Source: Acidobacteriaceae bacterium (GTDB taxonomy: Bacteria > Acidobacteriota > Terriglobia > Terriglobales > Acidobacteriaceae). Taken from it: a stretch of DNA of 35,510 nt. Below, piece after piece: positions 7,721-16,611 of this stretch. Where the stretch lies: positions 1 through 35,510 of the forward strand of contig JANWJB010000182.1 in assembly GCA_025449575.1 (NCBI GenBank). Reading direction: 5' to 3'. A model generated the notes under the pieces. That model saw only the letters and a program-made list of their open reading frames with translations, was not told the origin of the DNA and made no database searches. Made by a program: the position numbers and the translations under genes. Positions within the stretch are counted from its first letter, which is position 1. Every line of letters begins with the position of its first letter.

Positions 7721-8995
7721 ATGGAAACCAGTAGAACCGCCGTCCCCCAACGGGAGGGCGTAGAGGAAACTGTCGCGCGGCTGGCGCGGGAGGCCGGCTT
7801 CTCTCTCTCCGGCATCGCCGCCGTTCCGGAGCCGGGAGAGGGGCCGGCCGCGCTCGAGGGCTTCGCCGCGCGCTTCTCCGAATGGGTTGAAGAAGGCTGT
7901 GCCGCCGAGATGGAGTATCTCAAGCGGCGGGATGAGGAGAATCGCCTGCTGCGCTCCTCGCTCCGGGTGGCCTTACCCTGGGCCCGTTCGGTGATCGTCT
8001 GCGCCGCGAACTATAATGCCGGCCGCGCGAAATCGATGGACCCGTCGTCAGAGGGCAGCGGATGGATTTCGCGCTACGCCTGGACCGGCTACCGGAAGGA
8101 GGAAGAGCGCGGCGGCCTGCCGGATTCGCACAGGATGGATGCCGCTGCCCCGGAGCCGCTGCGGCCCTCCGACTACCATACTGTCCTGCTGGCGCGGCTA
8201 AAGCGGATGGAGATCGCTCTGAAGGAGAGCATGGGTCCATTCGAATCCCGGTCTTATGTTGATACCGGACCGGTGGCCGAGCGAGTCTATGCGCGGCAAG
8301 CCGGCCTGGGCTGGACCGGCAAGAACACCTGCTTGATCAACCAGGAGATGGGCTCCTGGCTCTTTCTGGGCGTGATCGTTACTGCTCTGGAGCTGCCTCC
8401 CTCCCGCGCCTCCATTCCGAATGGCGACTGGTTTGATCAAAATCATCTGGCGCCGGACCGCTGTGGCAGTTGCACCCGCTGCATCGATGCCTGTCCCACC
8501 GGGGCGCTGGTGGCGCCCCGCCAACTGGATGCCCGCCTTTGCATCTCCTACCTCACCATTGAAAAACGTGGGGGGATTCCCGAGCCGCTGCGCGCTCAGA
8601 TCGGCCGCCAGGTCTTTGGCTGCGATATCTGTCAGGAGGTTTGTCCGTGGAACCGCAAGGCTCCACGGAGCACCGATCCGGAGCTCGCGCTGCGCGAGGA
8701 GTTGGTGAATCCCGCTCTGGAGTGGCTGGCCGAACTCGATGCGGAGGGATTTCGGCGCCTCTTCAAATACTCACCCTTGAGCCGCACCAAGCTGCGGGGG
8801 CTGCTGCGGAATGTCGCCATTGCAATGGGCAATAGCGGATTGCGCCGTTATCTCCCTCGCTTAGAAAAGTGGGCGGCAGACGACTCCGATCCCGTCCTGG
8901 CTGAGGCCGCGCAATGGGCCATCGGGCGGTTGAGAGAAGCCTCGGAGGCGATCACAGAACTTACCCCGGAGCCAGCCTCGCCCCAAGCATACTGA
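7721..8995 (+). CDS. queG: Epoxyqueuosine reductase QueG
   Basis: A 424-residue protein from the ATG at 7721; the frame is open to 7604 but the extra residues are basic, not conserved in style and lack a ribosome site. It reduces epoxyqueuosine to queuosine at tRNA position 34, using cobalamin and two [4Fe-4S] clusters. Visible are the catalytic Asp181 region (YVDTGPVAER), LGWTGKNTCLIN, a ferredoxin-type set C248-x2-C251-x2-C254-x3-C258 (CGSCTRCIDACPTGAL), C274, and C301-x2-C304-x3-C308 (CDICQEVCPWN). The C-terminus (from about 335) is helical, HEAT-like, as in the family. It is slightly longer than the usual 350-390 residues because of an N-terminal extension and an inserted stretch around residues 105-145. 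No other queuosine gene is adjacent. Confidence 0.96.
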   Translation: METSRTAVPQREGVEETVARLAREAGFSLSGIAAVPEPGEGPAALEGFAARFSEWVEEGCAAEMEYLKRRDEENRLLRSSLRVALPWARSVIVCAANYNAGRAKSMDPSSEGSGWISRYAWTGYRKEEERGGLPDSHRMDAAAPEPLRPSDYHTVLLARLKRMEIALKESMGPFESRSYVDTGPVAERVYARQAGLGWTGKNTCLINQEMGSWLFLGVIVTALELPPSRASIPNGDWFDQNHLAPDRCGSCTRCIDACPTGALVAPRQLDARLCISYLTIEKRGGIPEPLRAQIGRQVFGCDICQEVCPWNRKAPRSTDPELALREELVNPALEWLAELDAEGFRRLFKYSPLSRTKLRGLLRNVAIAMGNSGLRRYLPRLEKWAADDSDPVLAEAAQWAIGRLREASEAITELTPEPASPQAY

Positions 8996-9068
8996 ATGAA
9001 TGGGACGAAGCCATGGCCGATAGTAACCATCCGGGTGTTATGGTGATTGTGACGGAATCAAAACAGGA

Positions 9069-9272
9069 TTAGGTGGCGCGCCTTACATCGATGGCATTCA
9101 GTCCCTTCGGCCCTTCCTGACAGTGAAATAGGACCGCTTCGCCTTCGCTCAGCGTCTTGTATCCATCCGCTTGAATGGCGGAAAAGTGCACGAAGACATC
9201 CTCGCCCGTAGATCGCTGGATGAACCCGTATCCTTTTGCTCCGTTGAACCACTTCACTACGCCGTTTTCCAT
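9069..9272 (-). CDS. Cold-shock domain protein (CspA family)
   Basis: A 67-residue single cold-shock domain with both RNA-binding motifs: KGYGFI (RNP1) and VFVHFS (RNP2), and the usual start [10 protein letters not shown]. CspA-family proteins are five-stranded beta-barrels that bind single-stranded RNA/DNA and act as RNA chaperones. The ATG at 9272 has AGAGGGAG about 9 bases upstream. It is convergent with queG and divergent from the YihY gene. A long upstream leader with a hairpin at 9315-9330 is compatible with leader-based temperature control, known for cspA genes, but not shown here. Confidence 0.96.
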   Translation of the reverse strand: MENGVVKWFNGAKGYGFIQRSTGEDVFVHFSAIQADGYKTLSEGEAVLFHCQEGPKGLNAIDVRRAT

Positions 9273-9314
9273 CGATGCGCACTCCCTCTGCCATCTGGCC
9301 AGTTCTGAGGGCTC

Positions 9315-9330
9315 CAGATGCGGGCATCTG
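9315..9330 (-). promoter_or_regulatory. Hairpin in the cold-shock gene leader
   Basis: CAGATG-CGGG-CATCTG is a perfect 6-bp stem with a 4-base loop, 43 bases upstream of the csp start. It lies in the expected 5' untranslated region and could be part of a structured cold-shock leader. The promoter itself is not clear. Confidence 0.35.
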
Positions 9331-9554
9331 AGAGCCGTAAAGAGTCATACAAATCCGTACAAGTTGTAAGCGGTTTCTTCGACCGTCGTTGATTGTTATG
9401 GCAGGAAATGAAAGGCGGTGCAAGGGAAAAGTTTAGACCGAAAATCTAAGGTAGAAGTTACCAAAGTACATGGCTACGACCCCGTACTAACTTCGTCGAC
9501 CCACCGAGCGGGGAGCAGGCGGAGATGCTCTAATACGATCAAGCCACCCTTTCT

Positions 9555-10550
9555 ATGCTCAGACCTTCGCCGCCTTCGCCGGTGTCCAGCGGACCATCCG
9601 GAGCCGATTTGGCTCCCGCACCGGCGTCCTCGGTACGAGGCGCCGGGGACGATGTCAGCCAGCCGCAAGAGAGCCAGCGAAGCGCGGCGCCTTCGGCCCT
9701 CGTCGATCTGGCCCGCTACCTGATGCAGACCGAGGTCCACACTTACGCCTTCAGCGTGGCCGCCAACGCGATCCTCTCCCTCTGTCCTTTCCTGGTGATG
9801 ATGTTCGTCATCGCCCGCCGGGTCTTCCACTCCCGGGCGATGGAGTACGCGGTCGTCGATATGGTGCGGTACTTCCTTCCCGCCGGACAGGAGTTCGTGG
9901 CTCGGAACATGGCTCTGGTGGCCGACTCCCGGCACGGCGTACAGCTTGCGTCATTGTTGATGCTGGCCATCTCCTCGACTGGCATCTTTTTGCCGCTGGA
10001 AATTGCGCTGAACCGCGTCTGGGGCGTCCAAACCAATCGCTCCTACCTCATGAATCAGGTCGTTTCGCTGGCGCTGGCCATCTTGATGGGAGTGCTGGCC
10101 ATGATTGCCATTGCGCTCACCGCGCTGCAGCGCTCGATGCTGCGGCAGCTTTTCTTTGGGCATACGCATAATTTCGTCTATAGCGCGATTGCTCATTCGC
10201 TGCTGCAAGTCTCCGCAGCGGTGCTGGGGATCCTGATGTTCTTCCTGATTTATTGGATCCTCCCCCGGCGCAAACTCCCCATACGGGCGGTTTTGCCTAC
10301 CGCGATCGTGGTTGGGCTGCTTTGGGAAGTGGCCAAAGCCATCTACATTGCGTTGCTGCCTTGGCTCGATTTCCATTCGATCTACGGCCCGTTTTCCATC
10401 TCGGTGAGTCTGATGGTCTGGGCCTTTCTTACCGGATTGCTGCTGCTGGCCGGCGCGCAGCATGCGGCCGCCCGGTACTCGGCCGGGTTGGTTCGTGAGG
10501 CTGGTATCGAGTATGCGAGGCAGGAGCTGAATGCAACTGAACGGTCCTGA
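9555..10550 (+). CDS. YihY/virulence factor BrkB family inner-membrane protein
   Basis: A 331-residue protein. A polar Pro/Ser/Ala-rich N-terminus (about 55 residues) precedes the YihY/BrkB domain: VHTYAFSVAANAILSLCPFL is the typical first segment, followed by about six membrane helices, with LLMLAISSTGIFLPLEIALNR and ISVSLMVWAFLTGLLLLAGA as clear ones. The family (once called putative RNase BN) has no settled biochemical role; the RNase assignment was withdrawn. No ribosome site precedes the ATG at 9555, so the true start could be further inside the polar N-terminus. The stop at 10550 is followed by a separate signalling gene. Confidence 0.88.
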   Translation: MLRPSPPSPVSSGPSGADLAPAPASSVRGAGDDVSQPQESQRSAAPSALVDLARYLMQTEVHTYAFSVAANAILSLCPFLVMMFVIARRVFHSRAMEYAVVDMVRYFLPAGQEFVARNMALVADSRHGVQLASLLMLAISSTGIFLPLEIALNRVWGVQTNRSYLMNQVVSLALAILMGVLAMIAIALTALQRSMLRQLFFGHTHNFVYSAIAHSLLQVSAAVLGILMFFLIYWILPRRKLPIRAVLPTAIVVGLLWEVAKAIYIALLPWLDFHSIYGPFSISVSLMVWAFLTGLLLLAGAQHAAARYSAGLVREAGIEYARQELNATERS

Positions 10551-10674
10551 CGAGCGGCTTTCTGGGGCTCCGGGGCGAGCGGCCGCGAGCTGAGTGCTAT
10601 ACACTGCCGCTTGGCGAAAGTTGCCCCAGCTTCCACAGACCCGGGTCCACGACAATTTCCCAGGTGCCTTGAGG

Positions 10675-12834
10675 ATGCCCAGCGCATTGCAGAATTTTGA
10701 ATCCGCAGTCTTCTCGACCTTCCGGCGCCCGCCGCCGAAAGGCTGGGTGCATCGCAGTGCGTTTTGGCTTTTTCTGGCCTACCTGCTTTGTTGGGTCGGC
10801 GGAGTCATTCCCGCCGCGCCCGGAGGCGTCTTTCGTGTCCTGAGCCGGCTCATTCTTTTTCCATTGTTCTTGGTCTGCGCCATTCTCTTCCTCCGCTGGC
10901 TTGCTGCTCGCGTCTTATGGAAGGTTCGCAACCGGCTGATTGTGACCTACGTGCTGATGGGACTGGCGCCTCTGGTGCTCTTTGCCACGCTCACATTGCT
11001 GGTGGCGTCCACCCTTGCCGGCCAATTTGCAGCCTTTGCCGCTACTTCCGCTTTCCAGGCCGAGTTGGCCGATTTGAGGACGGAGGACCGCGCCTTCGCT
11101 CTGCAGGTAGCGCAGGCGATGGCGGCGCATCCCAAGGCCGGCTTCGTTGACGTTTCCAGCTCACTGCCCGAGCCGGCGTCTGGTAGAAAACCTCTCTTTT
11201 CGGCCTTTTCGCAGGGCAGAGAGCTGCGCTTGAGCCAGAATGAAGCGGGCCAAGCCTTGGTGCGTAGCATTCCCGCTTGGGCCGGCAGCGGATTCCAAGG
11301 AGTCGTCGTCGATGGGAACGCGCTCTATATGCGTGCCGTGGACAGCGAATCGGTGTTAGGAGGCGACGCAGTCGTGGTTTCCAGTTTGCCGCTGACGGGG
11401 GTCATGATGGAGCGGCTGGCCCGAGACCTGGGCAACGTGAGAATTTTTTCCGGGCACAGCGGGGTCGAAAGCCAATCGGGGAAAGTGGTCGCTGTGCTCA
11501 AAAATCGTGTCACGGTCACTTCCGGCGATGGAGCCGTCCCCGGATCGGCCGCGCCGGGCATCGTGGCTTTCGAATACGCCGCGGGTGGCGCCCTGCCACC
11601 GGCGAAGCACTTCTTCGATATCCCCGTGGAGTTTCCCGCACCGATCCATGCAGTGGATTGGCAGACCGGTGAGCCGGATTCGCTAACCCTCATCGTAACC
11701 TCACGGCCGACGCTCCTCTACCGCCAGCTCTTCTCTCCTTCCTTCGAGCACTCCGGTGCGGTGGTCGAGAGGATTTTGATTGCCGTTGCCGCTCTTTTCG
11801 GCCTGCTTGAGGCGGTCGCTTTTTTTATGGCGCTGCGCCTTAGCCAGACCATCACCCACTCCGTCGACGGCCTGTATCGAGCCACCATGGAGATGCACCG
11901 TGGAAACCTGGAGCACAGGATCCCGGTGAAGAGAGCCGATCAACTGGCCGCGCTGAGCCGTTCGTTCAACCGGATGGCCGCCTCTCTCGGCCAGCTACTC
12001 GTCGAACAGCACGAAAAGCAACGTATGGAAAATGAGCTGGCGATCGCACGGGAGGTCCAGGCGAATCTCTTTCCATCGAGGGAAATCTCGCTCTCGTCGC
12101 TAGAAGTGTATGGGGCTTGTCATGCTGCGCGTTCGGTAAGCGGCGACTACTACGATTTTCTCTCGCTCGGGCGAAGCCGGATCTTTCTGGCGCTGGGTGA
12201 CATTAGTGGAAAAGGGATCTCGGCGGCGCTGCTGATGGCCACGCTTCATGCAGCGGTGCGTGCATACCGTTTCGCCGGAGAACAGCTTGAGAATGGCAAG
12301 CTTCCCGCGGCCGCGGAGGACGGCTCTTCTCCGGACGAAAGTAGCTCCGGGCTCTTCCGTTCACCGGGCAAGCTGCTTGAGCTGCTCAACCATCACCTCT
12401 ACCAGAGCAGTCAACCGGAGAAGTATGCGACGCTGTTCCTGGCCTACTACGAAGCGGATGCCAACCGGCTGACGTATTCGAACGGCGGCCACATCCCACC
12501 CATCCTGCTCTCCGCCAGTGGCGGCATCCGGCGGTTGGATTGCGGCGGCACTGTGGTCGGGCTTATCGACAATATGCGTTACCAGGAAGACACGGTACAG
12601 ATGGAGAGCGGAGATCTGTTGATCGCTTACAGCGACGGGATCAGCGAAGCCGAGAATGCTTCGGGAGAGTTCGGCGAGGACCGGCTGCTCGACGTGGTCG
12701 CGGGCAACCGAAGCTATCCGTTGAAGGCCATCTCCGATGAAGTCTTCAAGGCTCTCCGCGCCTGGATCGGCGAGCGGGAACAAGCCGACGATATCACCGT
12801 GGTGTTGGCGCGCCGCCCCACGCCAAGCTGCTGA
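10675..12834 (+). CDS. Membrane-bound HAMP/SpoIIE-type serine phosphatase
   Basis: A 719-residue protein from the ATG at 10675; a GTG at 10594 in frame is possible but precedes a poor N-terminus. Three hydrophobic segments lie in the first 120 residues, then an extracytoplasmic region (about 120-360), a further membrane helix (about 365-388), a HAMP domain (about 388-445), a short coiled stretch (EKQRMENELAIAREVQANLF) and a PP2C-like SpoIIE domain. Metal-binding acids of the PP2C fold are visible: D491 (SGDYYD), D509 (GDISGKG), D654 (YSDGISE) and D705/D706 (ADDITVV). The RsbU-like linker AREVQANLFP is typical. It probably dephosphorylates an anti-anti-sigma protein in answer to a signal outside the cytoplasm. 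No partner (STAS protein or RsbW-like kinase) is in this window. Confidence 0.92.
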   Translation: MPSALQNFESAVFSTFRRPPPKGWVHRSAFWLFLAYLLCWVGGVIPAAPGGVFRVLSRLILFPLFLVCAILFLRWLAARVLWKVRNRLIVTYVLMGLAPLVLFATLTLLVASTLAGQFAAFAATSAFQAELADLRTEDRAFALQVAQAMAAHPKAGFVDVSSSLPEPASGRKPLFSAFSQGRELRLSQNEAGQALVRSIPAWAGSGFQGVVVDGNALYMRAVDSESVLGGDAVVVSSLPLTGVMMERLARDLGNVRIFSGHSGVESQSGKVVAVLKNRVTVTSGDGAVPGSAAPGIVAFEYAAGGALPPAKHFFDIPVEFPAPIHAVDWQTGEPDSLTLIVTSRPTLLYRQLFSPSFEHSGAVVERILIAVAALFGLLEAVAFFMALRLSQTITHSVDGLYRATMEMHRGNLEHRIPVKRADQLAALSRSFNRMAASLGQLLVEQHEKQRMENELAIAREVQANLFPSREISLSSLEVYGACHAARSVSGDYYDFLSLGRSRIFLALGDISGKGISAALLMATLHAAVRAYRFAGEQLENGKLPAAAEDGSSPDESSSGLFRSPGKLLELLNHHLYQSSQPEKYATLFLAYYEADANRLTYSNGGHIPPILLSASGGIRRLDCGGTVVGLIDNMRYQEDTVQMESGDLLIAYSDGISEAENASGEFGEDRLLDVVAGNRSYPLKAISDEVFKALRAWIGEREQADDITVVLARRPTPSC

Positions 12835-12841
12835 GCGCCCT

Positions 12842-14023
12842 CTATTTTTTGAGCGAAAAGCCCAAGACGGCGATTGCGTCCGGCTTGCGTCCAGTGGGGA
12901 ACAGGGTCAGCAGCGAGGGCGGTGAATTTCGCGTCCGTATCACGGCAACATCGCCGGACTGCGCATCGGCGACGACCAAAAGATGCTGCTGCACGGAGAA
13001 GGCCAGAGCGTCGGGCTCCTCGCCCACGCGCACCGAGCCTACCCGCTGCCCGTCGTCGATGCTGTAGACGCTGACCTGGCCGGAGGCGAAATCGCTGACG
13101 TAAAGCAGGGAATTGTCCGCGGTGACCACGCCATGGACGGGATGCGAGCCCATCAGGTAGGCGCCTCCCACCTCATCGCTCGCCGTTGCAATCTCCGACA
13201 CCGTATCGCTGCCGAAGTTGGAAACGAAGACCTCGCCTCCGTCCGGCTTCATCGTCAGGGCGATGGGTGTCTTGCCCACATCCAGCAGGGCCAGCAGCCG
13301 GTCGGGGAGCGCTCCCTCCTCGCGGCTGTGGTGCGCCAGCCCAATCGACATCACCTGGTGGCCGCCGGAGCAGGCGATAAAGGCCTTGGTCGAGTCCGGC
13401 AGAATCACCGCATCGGCCGCTCCAGGACAAGGACCAAAGGTTGCGCGCACTTTGAAGGTGTGAGGATCGGCAATGGTAGCCGTGCCGCCGGCGCGGTTCG
13501 TGATCACCAGGCTGTTGCCATCGGGCGAGATGCGGGTCAGCCCCGGAGCCTCGCCGGCAGGGATGGTGCCAATCTGCCGGCGCGCGGCCAGGTCGAGCAC
13601 TGAGACGTTGTTGGAGCCGGAGTTGGCCACATAGGCGCGCTCGCCCCTCGCATCCACGTCGATGGAATAGGGGTGCTCGCCGACCGGCATGGTCGCGGCC
13701 ACTCTGTTGGTGGTCGCGTCAATCACGCTTACAGTTGCGCTGCCGGAATTCACCACGTAGACTTCGCGGCGCCAGAGATTGACGGCGATCCCGGCTGGGT
13801 CCTTACCCACCGCCAGAACGCGGTCTTGCCTCATGTTCACGATGTCCAGCACCGTTACCGTATCGCTGCCGCTGTTGCTGATGTATGCGTACTCGCGATA
13901 ATTGGCAGGAAAATTCGGGAATTCGTTGCTCTTGCATCCGCACAAGCTGACGATGATCGCCGCCGGTAGCAATAGCCAGGCTCGCAGCGAGGCCAGGAAT
14001 CCCTTATGAGGCGGAAATGTCAC
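12842..14023 (-). CDS. YVTN-family beta-propeller lipoprotein (YncE-like)
   Basis: A 393-residue protein with a lipoprotein signal peptide: a basic/hydrophobic stretch ending in the lipobox LCGC, with the lipidated Cys30. The rest is repeated 40-residue units of the YVTN type, e.g. YISNSGSDTVTVLD, YVVNSGSATVSVID and YVANSGSNNVSVLD, adding up to a seven-bladed propeller. Homologues bind surface ligands or act as periplasmic scaffolds; the partner here is unknown. Its stop is 7 bases from the stop of the convergent SpoIIE phosphatase gene, so the two transcripts end against each other. Confidence 0.9.
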   Translation of the reverse strand: MTFPPHKGFLASLRAWLLLPAAIIVSLCGCKSNEFPNFPANYREYAYISNSGSDTVTVLDIVNMRQDRVLAVGKDPAGIAVNLWRREVYVVNSGSATVSVIDATTNRVAATMPVGEHPYSIDVDARGERAYVANSGSNNVSVLDLAARRQIGTIPAGEAPGLTRISPDGNSLVITNRAGGTATIADPHTFKVRATFGPCPGAADAVILPDSTKAFIACSGGHQVMSIGLAHHSREEGALPDRLLALLDVGKTPIALTMKPDGGEVFVSNFGSDTVSEIATASDEVGGAYLMGSHPVHGVVTADNSLLYVSDFASGQVSVYSIDDGQRVGSVRVGEEPDALAFSVQQHLLVVADAQSGDVAVIRTRNSPPSLLTLFPTGRKPDAIAVLGFSLKK

Positions 14024-14479
14024 CAGAGGCGCAAACTCACTCTCTTATTACCCCGGCCGGAAATGAAGCGAAGCAATTTGCTCTTGGGCTCTTCGCTGCT
14101 TCATAGCAGGAGATTCAAGTGTACTTTCTGCCCCTCCCACCAGCAAATTCGATGCTCAGTGCAGCCGCCGCCGGGTTCGCAAGCTCCCGCGCTGCCATAA
14201 ATATAGCCGAAAGATATAGTCCGCTGACGAAACTTTGCCGGGGGGATCTTGGTCTACTAGTGCAAAGCATTCGTGCTTCATTGGGCAGGTCCATGAACCT
14301 TCCCAAACGCAGCAACCCTCCTCGGACAACGGAGTCGCCCAGCCGTCAAAGGCTGAAGGCTTCGTTGTTTTTTTTCGTTGCCATCTCTAATTCTCACGAT
14401 CTGTTCTCCCACCGGCGGTTCTCCGGCTCCTCCTTCCGAGCCACGCGCGACCCCATCCCTATAAACTGAGTAGACCTGG
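14024..14479. other. Gene-free stretch between divergent genes
   Basis: About 455 bases upstream of both the propeller lipoprotein and the CDF transporter. Frames present here are short, Pro/Arg/Ser-rich and without ribosome sites, so I do not call them. A short stem CAGCC-GTCAAA-GGCTG (14340-14355) lies 12 bases before a T8 run (about 14368-14376); spacing is too long for a classical terminator. I recognise no riboswitch or RNA gene. Confidence 0.4.
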
Positions 14480-15412
14480 ATGAAAGCCTCTGTACCGACG
14501 GAGCGGATGATCGAGCGCGGCATTCGGTCCACGCGCGTGGGGATTGTTGCGAACGGGGCGCTCGCGGTCCTGAAGTGCGCCACCGGGCTGATTGGACACT
14601 CCTTCGCCCTGGTGGCAGACGGCATCGAGTCTCTCTCCGACGTGGTCAGCTCCTCGATCGTCTATTGGGGCCTGCGGGTGGCGATCAAGCCGCCTGATGA
14701 GGACCATCCCTTTGGCCACGGCAAGGCCGAACCAGTCGCCGCAGTCATGGTGGGCGTAGCGTTGATCGTTGCGGGGCTCGCCATCGCCGGGGAGAGCATC
14801 GTTCTCATCCGAACCCCTCATCCGCTGCCCAAAAGCTATACCCTTTGGGTTTTACTTTCGGTGGTGGCGATCAAGGCCGTGCTCTCGCGCTATGTGCTTG
14901 GGGTGAGCAGAAAGATAGAGAGTTTGGCGCTGCGCGGAGACGCTTGGCATCACTTCAGCGATGCCATCACATCAAGCTTTGCATTCATCGGCATCTCGGT
15001 GGCGCTAATTACGCACAACCCGATGGCCGACGATTGGGCCGCCCTTTGCGCCGCGCCCATCATCATCTTCGGCGGCTGGCGGCAGCTCATGCGGCCGATG
15101 GCGGAGCTTCTAGACACCGCTCCGGCGCCCGATCTGAAACAGCGCGTGCGCCAAGCCGCGAGATCCCAGCCCGAGGTGATCGGCCTGGAGAAATGCTTTG
15201 TGCGTAAAGTAGGATTTCGCTATTACGTCGATCTCCACGTCGTCGTCAGCGGAGATCTTTCCGTGCGTGAAGGCCATCGCATTGCCCATGACGTGGAGAA
15301 TCGTATCCTCGCCGATGTGAGCCAGATCTCAGCCGTGATCGTGCACATCGAGCCGGAAGAAGAACTCACCCACACGCCCGGTCCGGGCGAGGAATCCGCG
15401 CCGCCAAAGTGA
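14480..15412 (+). CDS. Cation diffusion facilitator (CDF) family transporter
   Basis: A 310-residue protein with six predicted membrane helices and a C-terminal cytoplasmic ferredoxin-like domain (about 215-295). The TM2 motif is FALVADGIESLSDVVSSSIV and the TM5 motif is DAWHHFSDAITS (H157, D161), the two halves of the transport metal site; DEDHPFGHGKAEP is the conserved loop after TM2. It exports divalent cations (Zn2+, Fe2+, Mn2+, Co2+ in known members) in exchange for protons. In TM2 the position that is His or Asp in well-studied zinc carriers is Glu50 (E50-x3-D54), which may shift metal preference. The ATG at 14480 directly precedes a normal cytoplasmic N-terminus. It is a single-gene unit. 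Confidence 0.94.
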   Translation: MKASVPTERMIERGIRSTRVGIVANGALAVLKCATGLIGHSFALVADGIESLSDVVSSSIVYWGLRVAIKPPDEDHPFGHGKAEPVAAVMVGVALIVAGLAIAGESIVLIRTPHPLPKSYTLWVLLSVVAIKAVLSRYVLGVSRKIESLALRGDAWHHFSDAITSSFAFIGISVALITHNPMADDWAALCAAPIIIFGGWRQLMRPMAELLDTAPAPDLKQRVRQAARSQPEVIGLEKCFVRKVGFRYYVDLHVVVSGDLSVREGHRIAHDVENRILADVSQISAVIVHIEPEEELTHTPGPGEESAPPK

Positions 15413-15441
15413 AATGACGGCCATGGCCTGCCTAAAACGCC

Positions 15442-15474
15442 GGCGCGTCCGAAGCCTCGCAGGCCCGGACGCCC
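15442..15474. terminator. Candidate bidirectional hairpin between convergent genes
   Basis: CGTCCG (15446-15451) pairs with CGGACG (15466-15471), and inside it GCCT (15454-15457) pairs with AGGC (15461-15464). The hairpin lies in the 86-base gap between two convergent stop codons, where a shared terminator would be expected, but no T-run follows on either strand. Confidence 0.4.
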
Positions 15475-15498
15475 GCCAGCATTCATGCGACTCGCCAG

Positions 15499-16134
15499 TT
15501 ATGAACTGGCCTGTTGACCTGCGCTCGCCGGCCCAATAGCAAACTGAATTCCGGACCCTTGGCGCAGCCTGAGGTCATCGCTCTTCGTTGAAACCAAGAC
15601 GCCGGAATTTTCGCCGGCGATTCGGCTATGCAGGTCGACGCCGCTCAATACCCCGACTTGGTCGATCTGTAGCGGACCATCGGTCCATTTATCTCCCGGT
15701 TGCACAAGATAGCCCACGTCTTGGTTGGCATCGGGAGTCATACCGACGATCGTAGCCTTGATAGGAATCGTCTTCCCATCCTTGAGCTGTGCCTGGTTGA
15801 AGTCAAAGGCAATCCTTGTGGTTTGGCCCTTCGGCTCCGCCTGATCTTGAACCACATGCCCTACCAGGACAGTTCCCGATGCCAGTTTTGTTCCATTCTC
15901 AAGCTTCACGGTACTGTTCAGTTTTGCGCGGACTTCCGCATTCGGCTGGAGGTCTTTGGTATCGAGATTATGCAACAGGGTGGCGCTGGCCGAAACCATC
16001 TGAGCCGCCTGGCTCCGCGCCTCCGGGTTCGCCGGCGCCATGCTGTTACTGTTACTGTTCGATTGCGCCATGCCAAACAGCGGCAAGGTCAAGAAAATAG
16101 CGCCAAGCGCTATGGTATTTCGCTTTAGTCTCAT
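15499..16134 (-). CDS. Small secreted protein of unknown function
   Basis: A 211-residue protein with a clear Sec signal peptide (MRLKRNTIALGAIFLTLP, cleavage near FGMAQS). A short Asn/Ser stretch (SNSNSNS) follows, then a beta-rich domain with alternating Gly/Val/Lys strands (e.g. LENGTKLASGTVLVGHVV, IPIKATIVGM). No catalytic motif or membrane anchor is seen. I recall similar small secreted proteins from Acidobacteriaceae, but cannot name a function. The ATG at 16134 has GGGAG about 9 bases upstream. It is convergent with the CDF gene. Confidence 0.75.
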   Translation of the reverse strand: MRLKRNTIALGAIFLTLPLFGMAQSNSNSNSMAPANPEARSQAAQMVSASATLLHNLDTKDLQPNAEVRAKLNSTVKLENGTKLASGTVLVGHVVQDQAEPKGQTTRIAFDFNQAQLKDGKTIPIKATIVGMTPDANQDVGYLVQPGDKWTDGPLQIDQVGVLSGVDLHSRIAGENSGVLVSTKSDDLRLRQGSGIQFAIGPASAGQQASS

Positions 16135-16460
16135 AGATCATCGCTCCCGATGCTTCAGTTGAATTGCGGCCCGCCACAGCCGTGCACGCGTGTGAGGGCC
16201 TTTGTTAGCCTGTGCTGTAAAGTTTTCTGTTCTTTCAATGTTCCGCATGACGGCCTGCCCATCTGGGCGGCTTAACGACCAGGAGCGGAACCTGGCCAAT
16301 TCGAGCAATGCGCCACCAAACAACTGCACACACTCATTAGACATTTCGGGGAAGCGGAAGTTTCTTTAGATTGAAGCTGCGGAGAGAGGCAGGAGCGCAG
16401 GCGCGGAAGATTTATCCGCCTGCTTAGGCAACCTTTGCGGCTACCTTCAACGTACATGGA
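16135..16460. other. Stretch without a supported gene
   Basis: About 325 bases between the secreted protein and the CcmD-like gene. A minus-strand frame of 68 codons (16138-16344) ends three bases before the next start, as a coupled gene would, but has no ribosome site and no recognisable features, so I leave it uncalled. Otherwise I see only promoter-sized sequence. Confidence 0.35.
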
Positions 16461-16598
16461 TTACTCGGTAGGGGTATAGGGAGGGAACTCACGCTCCAGC
16501 CGCCGCAGCGCGCGATACTTCAGGCCGATCCATCCTAAGTAGCCGAATTGGAGAACGATGGTAAAGACGTAGGCAAGGATGAGGTGGCGGATGGCCAT
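16461..16598 (-). CDS. CcmD-like small membrane protein
   Basis: A 45-residue protein with one membrane helix (LILAYVFTIVLQFGYLGWIG) followed by a basic segment (LKYRALRRLEREF) and a polar tail, the layout of CcmD, which stabilises the CcmABCD haem-handling complex in the inner membrane. Its ATG follows GGGAG by 7 bases and lies 13 bases after the ccmC stop, so it is the second gene of a ccmC operon. Sequence conservation in CcmD is low, so the call rests on size, topology and position. No ccmE or ccmF follows. Confidence 0.75.
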   Translation of the reverse strand: MAIRHLILAYVFTIVLQFGYLGWIGLKYRALRRLEREFPPYTPTE

Positions 16599-16611
16599 GG
16601 TTTCTCCCAAT

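Noticed and set aside
9013-9072. 19-codon frame after queG ([19 protein letters not shown])
   Set aside because: Too short, no ribosome site, and it overlaps the end of the csp gene on the other strand.
14119-14469. 116-codon plus-strand frame in the gene-free stretch
   Set aside because: Composition is Ser/Arg/Pro-rich without domain features, and there is no ribosome site.
16138-16344. 68-codon minus-strand frame ending 3 bases before the secreted-protein gene
   Set aside because: No ribosome site, no recognisable motif; ordinary spacing alone is not enough to call it.
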